Assembly: GCA_002499525.1 (NCBI GenBank)
Contig: DAMC01000100.1
Coordinates: forward strand, 1-14,370
Direction: 5' to 3'
Source: Nitrosopumilales archaeon UBA218
GTDB taxonomy: Archaea; Thermoproteota; Nitrososphaeria; Nitrososphaerales; Nitrosopumilaceae
DNA: 14,370 nucleotides
Below the pieces are notes generated by a model, which had not been told where the DNA came from, made no database searches, and was given only the letters and a program-made list of their open reading frames with translations. The position numbers and the translations under genes are program-made. Below are positions 6,822 to 13,634 of the stretch, piece after piece (positions within the stretch are counted from its first letter, which is position 1; each line of letters begins with the position of its first letter).

Positions 6822-8528
6822 TTGAGTGAAGAGGTAAGAGACAAGATACTAAGGATAGCACTGCAAAATGCTCAAGACCACGGCAAGACTCAAGACAAAA
6901 TAGTTTTGGGAAAAATTCTCGGAACGGAGCCCACACTACGTACACAAGTCAAGGAAATAATGCCAATAATTATCGAAATAGTGAATTCAGTAAACAACAT
7001 GTCATCAGATCAGATAAAGAGGCACATACAAGACAGATTTCCAGATTTATTATTAGAAAAGCCAAAAAAACAAGAAGAAAGAGAAGGACTTCCCCCTCTT
7101 GAAGGTGCAGAGCAAGGCAAGGTAGTCACGAGATTTCCTCCAGAACCAAATGGGTATCCGCATATTGGTCATGCCAAAGCAGCAATCATCGATGAAGAAT
7201 ATGCAAAAATGTATGGGGGAAAGCTAATCCTAAGATTTGACGATACAAACCCCGAGGCAGAAAGGTTAGAATATTATGCTGCCATCAAGGTTGGACTGGA
7301 TTGGCTTGAAGTCAAGTACGATAGAATCAAGAATACGTCAGATGACATCGAATTGCTTTACAAAAAATGTCAACAAATGTTAGATAGAAATTTTGCATAT
7401 GTCTGTACATGTAAGCAAGAAACTATTTCGGCAAATAGGCGGGAGATGAAACCTTGTAAATGCAGTATGGCCGAATTGGAACAAAACCATGAACGTTGGG
7501 ACAGAATGTTTTCCAAATTCAAGCAGGGGGATGCAATAGTGCGATTCCGTGGAGATATGAGTTCAGAAAATACCGTTATGCGCGATCCAGTTATGTTCAG
7601 GATTATCGAAACAAAACATCCACTACTCGGAGACAAGTATAGAGTCTGGCCAAGTTATGATTTTGCAGTAGCAATAGAAGACAGTATTGATGGTGTGACT
7701 CATGCATTTAGGACAAAGGAATATGAGCTTAGAAACGAGCTTTACTATACAATTTTGGATCTACTTGAAATGAGAAAGCCCAAAGTCATCGAATTCTCCA
7801 GACTTGGATTTGAAGGAATGCCTGTCTCAAAAAGAGTTTTACGCCCATTAATCGAGGAAGGTAAGGTTTCCGGATATGATGATCCCAGGCTTCCAACACT
7901 AGAGGCACTCAAAAGACGAGGTATCAGACAAGATGCAATTAGAAAATTTGTTCTTTCTTTAGGATTTACAAAGGCAGACACATTGGCCCCATTTGAAACT
8001 CTGGAATCTTTTAATCGCAAATCAGTAGATGCAGACAGCATTAGACTACACATGGTGAAAAATCCAGTGACAATTAGGATCGGAAGCCTACCGTCTTCGA
8101 CAATAACCATGCCTAATCATCCAACAAAAGAAATGGGTAAAAGAACAATTGAATTGGGTGAAGAGTTTTACGTCGAGTCAGAAGATGTTCAAAAGATGAA
8201 AACAGGAGACTTCATTAGGTTTATGGGTTTGGGAAATGTCAAAATTACAAACCAGTCCCCCGCCGAGGGACAATTTGTGGGAGACGAGCGTGGTACAGAT
8301 ATTCCCAAAATACACTGGGTAGTTCAAAAAGATGCCCTAAAAATCAAAATTTTGATTCCTAGCCAGCTTTTCATCGGTGAGCAATTCAATCCTGCAAGTC
8401 TTGAAGAGATTAACGTTTTTACTGAACATCATTTTAACGAGCTCAAAGAGGGAAAAGAAATTCAGTTCGTAAGATTTGGTTACTGCAGAAAGGATTCAAT
8501 GCTGCAGGCAATATACACACACAAGTGA
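6822..8528 (+). CDS. gltX: Archaeal-type glutamyl-tRNA synthetase
   Basis: This class I synthetase charges tRNA-Glu. Because archaea usually make Gln-tRNA by transamidation, it probably also charges tRNA-Gln. The 568 residues have an N-terminal helical extension (1-95) typical of archaeal GluRS, then RFPPEPNGYPHIGHAKA with HIGH at 114-117. A CXC...CXC zinc-binding insert (C195, C197, C212, C214) follows, then YRVWPSYDFA and a KMSKS-equivalent PVSKR (334-338). The C-terminal half is beta-barrel as in archaeal/eukaryotic GlxRS. The start is TTG at 6822, 1 nt after idsA. AGGAG at 6809-6813 (8 nt away) supports it, and the next Met is residue 47. It belongs to the archaeal GluRS branch, not the bacterial one. 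Confidence 0.96.
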   Translation: MSEEVRDKILRIALQNAQDHGKTQDKIVLGKILGTEPTLRTQVKEIMPIIIEIVNSVNNMSSDQIKRHIQDRFPDLLLEKPKKQEEREGLPPLEGAEQGKVVTRFPPEPNGYPHIGHAKAAIIDEEYAKMYGGKLILRFDDTNPEAERLEYYAAIKVGLDWLEVKYDRIKNTSDDIELLYKKCQQMLDRNFAYVCTCKQETISANRREMKPCKCSMAELEQNHERWDRMFSKFKQGDAIVRFRGDMSSENTVMRDPVMFRIIETKHPLLGDKYRVWPSYDFAVAIEDSIDGVTHAFRTKEYELRNELYYTILDLLEMRKPKVIEFSRLGFEGMPVSKRVLRPLIEEGKVSGYDDPRLPTLEALKRRGIRQDAIRKFVLSLGFTKADTLAPFETLESFNRKSVDADSIRLHMVKNPVTIRIGSLPSSTITMPNHPTKEMGKRTIELGEEFYVESEDVQKMKTGDFIRFMGLGNVKITNQSPAEGQFVGDERGTDIPKIHWVVQKDALKIKILIPSQLFIGEQFNPASLEEINVFTEHHFNELKEGKEIQFVRFGYCRKDSMLQAIYTHK

Positions 8529-8535
8529 GAAAATT

Positions 8536-9399
8536 ATGAAGATAGGTAGATTTTTGATATCAGGTAAAGAGAGTTATGGATTTGTCAAGGACGACAAAAT
8601 TGCTACAAAAGAAGAGATCATAGCAAAAACTGGAATTCCAATTCCATTGACAATTAAGGAATTTCTCTTTGACGGTTGGTATCAGGAAGTAATATCGCAA
8701 AATCCAAAATTGGATTATTCGGTCAAGTTATCAGATGTTAAAATTCTCGCTCCTATTCCAAATCCGCCAAAGGTTATTTGTCTTGCATTCAATTATGTTG
8801 ACCATGCAAGAGAGCAGAATCTTACCCCACCAAATGATCCGGCTATAGTATTAATTCCAAGAACCACCCTAAACGGTACAAATTCGGAAATTATCTGTCC
8901 GAATTTTGTAAAACAGCTTGATTATGAAATAGAACTTGCAATAATCATTGCTAAAAACTGTAAAAATGTAGATGAAAAAGATGCAATGAGTATGATTTTT
9001 GGTTACATGGTATTCAATGATGTTTCAGCTAGAGATATTCAAGCACAAGACAAGCAGTTCGGTCGAGCAAAAGGATTTGATACATTTGCACCGTGCGGAC
9101 CATGGATAACTACTGCAGATGAGATATCAAACCCACAAAATCTAAAGATGACAACCAAGGTAAACGGGGTAATCCGTCAAAACTCAAACACCGCAAACAT
9201 GTTCATAAAAATTCCCTCAATAGTCTCAAAGCTTAGCAAAGTTATGACACTTGAAGCAGGGGATATCATTTCTACTGGTACGCCTGCAGGAGTGATGTTG
9301 AACAAACCAGATGCTGTTTTTCTCAAAGACAACGATAGAATAGAAATGGAAATAGAAAATATAGGCAAGCTTCAAAACACGGTCAAGTTCGTAGCGTAG
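8536..9399 (+). CDS. Fumarylacetoacetate hydrolase (FAH) superfamily protein
   Basis: The 287 residues match the FAH fold, whose members hydrolyse or decarboxylate acylpyruvate-type keto acids with a divalent metal. Visible motifs are ICLAFNYVDHA (81-91), LDYEIELAI with metal ligands E131 and E133, NDVSARDIQ with D162, the FDTFAPCGPW loop, and the C-terminal LEAGDIISTGTPAGV. The N-terminal 70 residues form the usual extra domain. I chose the ATG at 8536, 7 nt after gltX, because the family-like start MKIGRF lies here; the longer frame from 8476 would overlap gltX by 53 nt with unrelated residues. The substrate is unknown; candidates include oxaloacetate tautomer, acylpyruvates and 2-oxo-3-deoxy sugar acids. 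It is probably co-transcribed with gltX with no evident functional link. Confidence 0.88.
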   Translation: MKIGRFLISGKESYGFVKDDKIATKEEIIAKTGIPIPLTIKEFLFDGWYQEVISQNPKLDYSVKLSDVKILAPIPNPPKVICLAFNYVDHAREQNLTPPNDPAIVLIPRTTLNGTNSEIICPNFVKQLDYEIELAIIIAKNCKNVDEKDAMSMIFGYMVFNDVSARDIQAQDKQFGRAKGFDTFAPCGPWITTADEISNPQNLKMTTKVNGVIRQNSNTANMFIKIPSIVSKLSKVMTLEAGDIISTGTPAGVMLNKPDAVFLKDNDRIEMEIENIGKLQNTVKFVA

Positions 9400-9400
9400 A

Positions 9401-9407
9401 TTTTTAA
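9401..9407 (+). promoter_or_regulatory. TATA box of the Rieske ferredoxin gene
   Basis: TTTTTAA begins directly after the FAH stop and is centred 26 nt before the ATG at 9430, so the Rieske gene is likely transcribed on its own as a leaderless message. Confidence 0.55.
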
Positions 9408-9429
9408 GAAATACCCTATTAATCAGGAC

Positions 9430-9738
9430 ATGGGTAAAATTATTGTCGGTAGTGTTTCAGATATTCCTTCGGGAAAAATGATCAAAGTGACTGCGGATTC
9501 TAGAGAAATTCTCGTTGCCAATGTTAATGGTAATTATTTTGCCTGTGATGATACTTGCACCCATGCTGGAGCAAGTCTGTCCGAAGGAAATCTCGAAGGA
9601 GAAATCGTAACGTGTGGATGGCATGGTGCAAAGTTCAACTGCAAAAGTGGACAGCTTGAAAAATTCCCAGCTAAGATTAAGGAACTCAAAGCATACAAAA
9701 CTATTATTGAATCCGGCAACATTTTTGTCGAATTCTAG
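9430..9738 (+). CDS. Rieske [2Fe-2S] ferredoxin
   Basis: The 102 residues form a free-standing soluble Rieske domain with no signal peptide or membrane segment. The cluster ligands are C43-T-H45 (CTHAGASL) and C62-G-W-H65 (CGWHGAKF), two Cys and two His as in Rieske proteins. Such small Rieske proteins carry electrons to oxygenases or act in nitrite-reductase small-subunit-like roles. The missing Pro after the second Cys (CGWH rather than CPWH) and the lack of the two extra disulfide Cys set it among ferredoxin-type, not cytochrome bc-type, Rieske proteins. It has its own leaderless promoter. No oxygenase partner is in the window, so its partner is unknown. Confidence 0.93.
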   Translation: MGKIIVGSVSDIPSGKMIKVTADSREILVANVNGNYFACDDTCTHAGASLSEGNLEGEIVTCGWHGAKFNCKSGQLEKFPAKIKELKAYKTIIESGNIFVEF

Positions 9739-9745
9739 GGTGTAT

Positions 9746-9753
9746 ACTTTTAA
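9746..9753 (+). promoter_or_regulatory. TATA box of the UPF0147 gene
   Basis: ACTTTTAA is centred about 36 nt before the ATG at 9786. The transcript would therefore carry a short leader of roughly 10 nt, unlike the leaderless neighbours. Confidence 0.45.
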
Positions 9754-9785
9754 CTAGTCTCAATAATAATAAAATTGAATTAGGT

Positions 9786-10058
9786 ATGGCAGACAAATCG
9801 GCACAAAATCAAAAATCATTAGAAAATGCAATACAGACACTCACTCAGGTTGCAGCTAGTCCTACGACTCCAAAAAATATCAAAAAGAGTCTGACGGACC
9901 TAATTTCAAGCCTAAAGTCGGGACAAGACCCAATAACCATCAGGGCTGCAAATGCCATATCACAGATTGACGATGTTACTCAAGACCCAAATCTGCCGTC
10001 TTATGTAAGAGTGACACTTTGGCAGGCAGTATCTACACTAGAAAGCATTAGAGAATAA
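9786..10058 (+). CDS. UPF0147 family protein
   Basis: This is a 90-residue, all-helical, cytoplasmic protein. It shows the pattern I know from the archaeal UPF0147 family: NAIQTLTQVAASPTTPKNIKKS near the N terminus, then IRAANAISQIDDVTQDPNLP and a final VRVTLWQAVSTLESI. The family is widespread in archaea and has no established function. It is preceded by its own TATA box and followed after 25 nt by the methyltransferase gene, which may share its transcript. The start is the ATG at 9786; no upstream in-frame start fits better. Confidence 0.85.
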   Translation: MADKSAQNQKSLENAIQTLTQVAASPTTPKNIKKSLTDLISSLKSGQDPITIRAANAISQIDDVTQDPNLPSYVRVTLWQAVSTLESIRE

Positions 10059-10083
10059 ATTTCTCTAAGGTATATGATATGTT

Positions 10084-10824
10084 GTGAAAATAGAGGAATA
10101 CATTTCGTCCCTACCGCCATCAATAATTTCTGGCCAGGAGGTAGAACTCTTAGATAGACCACTAAGAGAGATCTTTAGATTTGCCAATTTGAAACAAGGT
10201 GATGTATTTTATCACTTGGGTTGTGGAACAGGACAAAGTCTTACAATAGCTGCAAAAGAGTTTGGTGCACGCGCTATTGGAATTGATAACGACATAGACA
10301 AAATATCCAAAATTGAAAAAGATTCTAAAATCACGGCAAGATGTGAAGATATAATTAATTCAGATCTTTCAGATGCCACCGTGATCTTGTTTTGGTTTTC
10401 TGATGAGGGTGTTATTAAAAAAATGTATGAAAAGTTCTCCAATCTAAAATCAGGATGTAAAGTAATTACGATTTTTGATCCCCTGCCAGGTACAATACCA
10501 AACAAGGTCAGTTTTCCATACCTGTTACACCAAACACCCTTCATCAAAGCAAAAAATCTCAAAGATCAGATAAAGGCAGTGTTTGAAACAGAGTGTATCG
10601 ATTTTACTACCGCATGGGAGCATGCAGAAAGGTACACAAACGCAGTTGGCTCACCTGATGCAGGAAATGACAGATTTTTGACCATATTGCAGACAATGAT
10701 GATTTGGATAAATGCGAGAAATCTTGAACTGACATGTACTAAAGAAATTCCCGCCCCAGTTAAGGCCTACATGGGAATACTAGAAAATTTCTTTAACATA
10801 GAGGTAAAGCACCTATTGGAATAG
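10084..10824 (+). CDS. Class I SAM-dependent methyltransferase, unknown substrate
   Basis: The 246 residues have a Rossmann methyltransferase core: motif I FYHLGCGTGQSL (42-53), the acidic end of strand 2 at AIGIDND (64-70), and a motif-IV-like VILFWFSDEG. No NPPY/DPPY signature is seen, so an N6-adenine or amide-N methyltransferase is unlikely. The open, loop-rich core recalls small protein-lysine methyltransferases of the FAM173/DOT1-like type, but this is a guess. The last 90 or so residues, rich in helices and ending in MGILENFFNIEVKHLLE, extend beyond the core and are not recognised. The start is GTG at 10084. A possible weak TATA (AATAAATTT, 10054-10062) overlaps the UPF0147 stop and would give a leaderless transcript. 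Confidence 0.8.
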   Translation: MKIEEYISSLPPSIISGQEVELLDRPLREIFRFANLKQGDVFYHLGCGTGQSLTIAAKEFGARAIGIDNDIDKISKIEKDSKITARCEDIINSDLSDATVILFWFSDEGVIKKMYEKFSNLKSGCKVITIFDPLPGTIPNKVSFPYLLHQTPFIKAKNLKDQIKAVFETECIDFTTAWEHAERYTNAVGSPDAGNDRFLTILQTMMIWINARNLELTCTKEIPAPVKAYMGILENFFNIEVKHLLE

Positions 10825-10830
10825 AGAGCC

Positions 10831-10838
10831 TTTTATTT
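10831..10838 (+). promoter_or_regulatory. TATA box of the 114-aa hypothetical gene
   Basis: TTTTATTT is centred 25 nt before the ATG at 10859, matching a leaderless start. The surrounding T-rich stretch (10831-10840) follows the methyltransferase stop by 6 nt and could also end that transcript. Confidence 0.5.
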
Positions 10839-10858
10839 TTGTCAGGCTTGTATTTACT

Positions 10859-11203
10859 ATGAGTAGAATCCACATTAACGTATCAGCCACAGATTATGAC
10901 AAATCCAGTAAGGAGATAACAAAGATTTTGTCAGGCTTGGAGAACATGGTTCATGAAAAAGATGGATTTGTCATTACTGATTCAGAGTTTGCTTTTGGAT
11001 GGCACTTCTATGTAGTTTCAGTTCAAGCTGAATTGATTCAGAAACTGGCAGAACAAATGGGGCCTGATTATTCCAAATTAAAGGGTAAAAGCATAGATAA
11101 AAAATTCCTTTCGTGGCTGACACAGCGAGTTGAGAATTCAAGCTTCAAAGTAAAGCTTGCAATCAAAGAAGAAATGGAATCTAGTAAATACGGTTTGTTC
11201 TAA
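10859..11203 (+). CDS. Hypothetical protein, 114 aa
   Basis: I do not recognise this protein. It is a soluble, mixed alpha/beta, basic protein with no signal peptide, membrane segment or metal-binding Cys/His cluster. The N-terminal half (RIHINVSATDY, then DGFVITDSEFAFGWHFYVVSVQ) looks like a small beta sheet with one helix; the C-terminal half is helical and rich in Lys. The ATG at 10859 is fixed by a TATA box 25 nt upstream, and base composition resembles the neighbours, so I regard it as a real gene. It converges on the alcohol dehydrogenase gene, and the two stop codons overlap. It may be a lineage-restricted thaumarchaeal protein. Confidence 0.7.
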   Translation: MSRIHINVSATDYDKSSKEITKILSGLENMVHEKDGFVITDSEFAFGWHFYVVSVQAELIQKLAEQMGPDYSKLKGKSIDKKFLSWLTQRVENSSFKVKLAIKEEMESSKYGLF

Positions 11204-12150
11204 GGTCTTAGAAAGACCTTGAGTTTGTCAGGGTCACGTGCTGCAGCCAATGCATTGTCGAGATCTTTGAGAGGATACACGGTATCTATTAGATCATCCA
11301 CAGTTACCATGCCCGTTTGTAAAGCATGAATTGCAGGTCTAAACGGACCACATCTTGAACCTACAAATGTTATTTCGTTTACTATTGCACTTGTTAGGTC
11401 TAGTTTATTTTTTGATGCGATGGTAGATTTTAGGACTACAATACCTCTTGGTTTGACAAGTCGCATTGTATCTGTGAAACCAGTTTCACTTCCGGTTGCT
11501 TCTATAACCACATCAAATGTGTGTTCATTTTTTTCCGATATTCCAAGTTTGGTGAGTATTCCAAATTTTGATAATAGTTGTAATTTATTTTGGTGTTTTC
11601 CAAAACATGTGATATTTTTATGATTTATTTTTAGAACTCGACAGATCAGTTGTGCAAGTTTGCCGTCACCGATTATTGCTATTTCAGAGTCGTTCTCAAT
11701 TTTCAGTTGTTCTTCGATTTCAAATGCTGCGGCCAATGGCTCTACAAATACTGCCTGTTCATCAGAAATAGAATCAGGAATTATGTGCAGATTTTTTGAA
11801 GGTAGTGATAGATATTGTGCAAAAGCACCACCCCTGTTGTAAATTCCAAGGACGGTTCTTTGTGAGCAGTGTCTTTCAAGACCATCCTTACAGAAAGAGC
11901 ATTTGTCACAACCTACGTTAATCTCTCCAACTACACGTTTTCCAAGTAGTTCCTTGTTTTCCGAATCTACAACCACACCTACGAATTCGTGTCCGATTAC
12001 TCCGGAAAATGAAGCATAGCCTTTGATCATTTCAAGATCGGTTCCACAGATTCCTGCTAGGCTTACCTTGACCAGGGTCTCTCCAGATTTTGGAATCTGA
12101 TAATCATCTACGAGGGATATTTTGTTTTTATCCAGAAAAGCAGCTTTCAC
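11200..12150 (-). CDS. Zinc-dependent alcohol dehydrogenase (MDR superfamily)
   Basis: This medium-chain NAD(P)-dependent dehydrogenase has 316 residues. The catalytic zinc site is visible as GICGTD (C35) and GHEFVGVV (H54, E55), with E137 in VEPLAAA. The structural zinc site is C81-x2-C84-x2-C87-x7-C95. The Rossmann domain starts at IAIIGDGKLAQLI (158-169), where the third Gly of GxGxxG is replaced by Ala. At 316 residues it is shorter than typical 340-360-residue members, mainly in the C-terminal half. It groups by eye with polyol/threonine/glucose dehydrogenase-like MDRs; the substrate cannot be told. The start is GTG at 12150 (MKAAFLD is the usual MDR opening). It is divergent from the DUF6659-like gene and its own TATA box is unclear. 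Confidence 0.92.
   Translation of the reverse strand: MKAAFLDKNKISLVDDYQIPKSGETLVKVSLAGICGTDLEMIKGYASFSGVIGHEFVGVVVDSENKELLGKRVVGEINVGCDKCSFCKDGLERHCSQRTVLGIYNRGGAFAQYLSLPSKNLHIIPDSISDEQAVFVEPLAAAFEIEEQLKIENDSEIAIIGDGKLAQLICRVLKINHKNITCFGKHQNKLQLLSKFGILTKLGISEKNEHTFDVVIEATGSETGFTDTMRLVKPRGIVVLKSTIASKNKLDLTSAIVNEITFVGSRCGPFRPAIHALQTGMVTVDDLIDTVYPLKDLDNALAAARDPDKLKVFLRP
11202..11220. terminator. Perfect 8-bp hairpin at the convergent gene ends
   Basis: AAGGTCTT (11202-11209), loop AGA, AAGACCTT (11213-11220) form a perfect inverted repeat. It sits on the overlapping stop codons of the 114-aa gene and the minus-strand dehydrogenase. There is no T tract directly after it on either strand, so a classical intrinsic terminator is uncertain; it may instead protect the 3' ends of both mRNAs. 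On the minus strand it is also coding (KVFLRP). Confidence 0.4.
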
Positions 12151-12222
12151 TAATCATATTATTTTCAACGTGTATTTTTGATTTGGTTTTGTGGGAAAGG
12201 GAATTGCCCAGAATCAAGTAAA

Positions 12223-12230
12223 TTTTTATA
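12223..12230 (+). promoter_or_regulatory. TATA box of the DUF6659-like gene
   Basis: TTTTTATA is centred about 28 nt before the ATG at 12255, placing transcription at or within a few bases of the start codon. Confidence 0.55.
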
Positions 12231-12254
12231 CGATTTGCGAATTGGTGTTTTAGA

Positions 12255-12611
12255 ATGAATTTTGACGAATTGTGTGGCAAGGTTATGAATATAGACAGTG
12301 AGATCAGGTTTGCAGGTATTTTAGATAAAAATGGACAACTAGTCTCTGGAGGATATAAGGATGGATTATCGTCACACCTGCTTTCGGACGAATCCAAAAT
12401 GTCATTTCACTATGCATCTAAAGCATGGGAAAGTAGAATGAATCTTTCACATCGTGTTGGTAAAGAAAGATTCTCAATAGTAGAATTTGAGAAGGTAAAA
12501 CAGATTTCAGTTCCAGTAGATGCTCACAATATCCTTCTAGTCAGTGTAGAACCAAAGGTAGAGCACAACAAAATTGTGACTGGGATTTTATCACTTTTGA
12601 ATCCAGCATAA
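12255..12611 (+). CDS. DUF6659-like small protein (thaumarchaeal)
   Basis: The 118-residue soluble protein begins MNFDELCGKVMNIDSEIRFAG and continues GILDKNGQLVSGGYKDGL, then a helical middle and a C-terminal beta segment (VKQISVPVDAHNILLVSVEP). This layout resembles a family of small proteins, many copies per genome, that I associate with thaumarchaea (DUF6659). The 'IRFAGILDKNGQLVSGG' strand-turn-strand resembles roadblock/profilin-like sensor folds, an inference from pattern only. The function is unknown. It has its own promoter and is divergent from the alcohol dehydrogenase. Confidence 0.7.
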   Translation: MNFDELCGKVMNIDSEIRFAGILDKNGQLVSGGYKDGLSSHLLSDESKMSFHYASKAWESRMNLSHRVGKERFSIVEFEKVKQISVPVDAHNILLVSVEPKVEHNKIVTGILSLLNPA

Positions 12612-12841
12612 TTCGGATTCACAAATTAAAACAGACGAGAAAACAATTGGAAAACTTCAACGAAATAGTTTATCAATAACATGAATGTTTTCCCATGCCG
12701 CCAAGTCTACGACGCAGATATGACGGTTTCTCGTCAATACATATACGTCAAAATAATATTTAACGTTGATCATGATTTTCAAGAATTTACATTTTATAAT
12801 AAAGATTAAAGGAATTTAAGAAAATGAGGTTTTTGTAAATT
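12612..12841. other. 230-bp intergenic region with inverted repeat
   Basis: This is the longest stretch without an assigned gene. It holds a 9-bp inverted pair, GACGAGAAA (12634-12642) and TTTCTCGTC (12727-12735), 84 nt apart. The segment inside (about 12690-12735) is less AT-rich than its surroundings. Two short plus-strand frames cross it: a 42-codon frame from ATG 12681 and a 22-codon frame from ATG 12695. Neither has a convincing promoter or recognisable product. The right end contains the TATA box of the DUF309 gene. A small RNA is possible but unproven. Confidence 0.4.
12813..12820 (+). promoter_or_regulatory. TATA box of the DUF309 gene
   Basis: AATTTAAG is centred about 26 nt before the ATG at 12842, again the leaderless spacing. 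Confidence 0.55.
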
Positions 12842-13402
12842 ATGGACAGGTATATGGTTCTTCTGAGGAATAAAAATTCGGAACCAAAGGATTCTAGGCT
12901 GCTTGTTAAAAGAGCAAATGAACTTTGTTCTGACATAAATGTGACAATTCGTGATGCTAGAATCTCAAAAAAGTTCATTCAGTATGATGTATCGGTTGAA
13001 AAAAATGATTTAGCCAAATTCGTAGACATGGTCAAGCCAATCTCCGAGTTGGTTCTTGCTCGACACATCAAGGATGAAAAAATAGAAAAGGATCAATACA
13101 TCAAAGATGGGATTTTTTATTTCAATGAGGAACGTTTCTGGGAAGCACATGAGGCTTGGGAAGGGGCATGGAAAATGTCCACTGGTCAGGAAAAATTACT
13201 TTTGCAGGGAATCATCTTGATTGCGGTAGCGTTTGCTCATTATCAGAAATTCAGTAATTCAGTTTGTATCGGAATGATGGGTCGCGCACTTGGAAAAATA
13301 GGCCAAATATCAGGAATATACCACAATATCGATGTGGATTTGATGAAAAATAGGGCTCAGGATATCAGAACTAGCAAAAATATAGCAACTTTCAAGATTT
13401 AA
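12842..13402 (+). CDS. DUF309 domain protein with an extra N-terminal domain
   Basis: Residues 86-175 of this 186-residue protein carry the DUF309 signature: YFNEERFWEAHEAWEGAW (93-110) with the invariant HE (103-104), then LLQGIILIAVAFAHYQ, GMMGRAL and a final helix. DUF309 proteins are small helical bundles of unknown function. Residues 1-80 are a separate basic alpha/beta segment (MDRYMVLLRNKN, then ANELCSDINVTIRDARISKKFIQYDVSVEKNDLAKFV), resembling a small ferredoxin-like fold. I do not find this N-terminal domain in the bare DUF309 proteins I know. The start at ATG 12842 is supported by the TATA box. The downstream tRNA-His gene is convergent. Confidence 0.82.
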   Translation: MDRYMVLLRNKNSEPKDSRLLVKRANELCSDINVTIRDARISKKFIQYDVSVEKNDLAKFVDMVKPISELVLARHIKDEKIEKDQYIKDGIFYFNEERFWEAHEAWEGAWKMSTGQEKLLLQGIILIAVAFAHYQKFSNSVCIGMMGRALGKIGQISGIYHNIDVDLMKNRAQDIRTSKNIATFKI

Positions 13403-13408
13403 AAAAAA
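13401..13408 (-). terminator. T8 run downstream of tRNA-His
   Basis: On the minus strand an uninterrupted run of eight T residues lies 62 nt after the tRNA-His 3' end, overlapping the end of the DUF309 gene. Archaeal polymerase commonly terminates at such oligo-T tracts. A shorter T5 on the same strand (13434-13438) is nearer to the tRNA. Confidence 0.4.
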
Positions 13409-13470
13409 TTGCTAAAAATGGCATTTTAGTTGGAAAAACAGATTATTGTTGGAATAGTGATAATTTTGTA

Positions 13471-13543
13471 GGCCCTCGAGGGGAATCGAACCCCTGTCCG
13501 GGGATCCACAGTCCCCTATACTAGCCACTGTACTACGAAGGCC
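13471..13543 (-). tRNA. tRNA-His, anticodon GTG, with encoded G-1
   Basis: The minus strand folds as a complete tRNA. The acceptor stem is GCCTTCG/CGAGGGC with a T-G wobble, and the D arm is GTAC/GTAT. The anticodon stem GGGGA/TCCCC encloses loop CTGTGGA (anticodon GTG), and the T arm is AGGGG/CCCCT with TTCGATT. An extra 5' G (complement of 13543) pairs with C73 (complement of 13471), the G-1:C73 identity element of histidine tRNA, encoded here in the DNA. There is no intron and no encoded CCA. The upstream promoter is weak: TTAAT on the minus strand near 13573. Confidence 0.96.
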
Positions 13544-13601
13544 GCAAAAACTAAAGTCAAGAGATCCACTATTAACCTAACTACACTAGATAATTATGGA
13601 C

Positions 13602-13610
13602 AAATTTATT
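13602..13610 (+). promoter_or_regulatory. TATA box of the 28-aa membrane microprotein
   Basis: AAATTTATT is centred about 29 nt before the ATG at 13635. A second AT-rich site (CTATAAAA, 13616-13623) is too close to serve this start. Confidence 0.4.
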
Positions 13611-13634
13611 ATCGACTATAAAAAATGACCAGAT

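Noticed and set aside
7745..8110. 121-codon minus-strand open frame inside gltX
   Set aside because: It is the reverse shadow of a strongly conserved synthetase, with no promoter and no recognisable protein features.
8476..8535. Longer start for the FAH-family gene at 8476
   Set aside because: It would overlap gltX by 53 nt and add 20 residues that are just gltX codons read in another frame; the family-like start MKIGRF is at 8536.
9430..9738. Rieske plus FAH hydrolase as an aromatic-degradation module
   Set aside because: The Rieske gene has its own promoter, no oxygenase is present, and the FAH gene belongs to the gltX transcript; adjacency alone is not enough.
10212..10562. 116-codon minus-strand open frame inside the methyltransferase gene
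   Set aside because: It is a shadow of the coding strand; the plus frame has clear SAM-binding motifs.
12128..12397. 89-codon minus-strand frame across the dehydrogenase/DUF6659-like promoter gap
   Set aside because: It overlaps the starts of both genes and the TATA box and encodes no recognisable protein.
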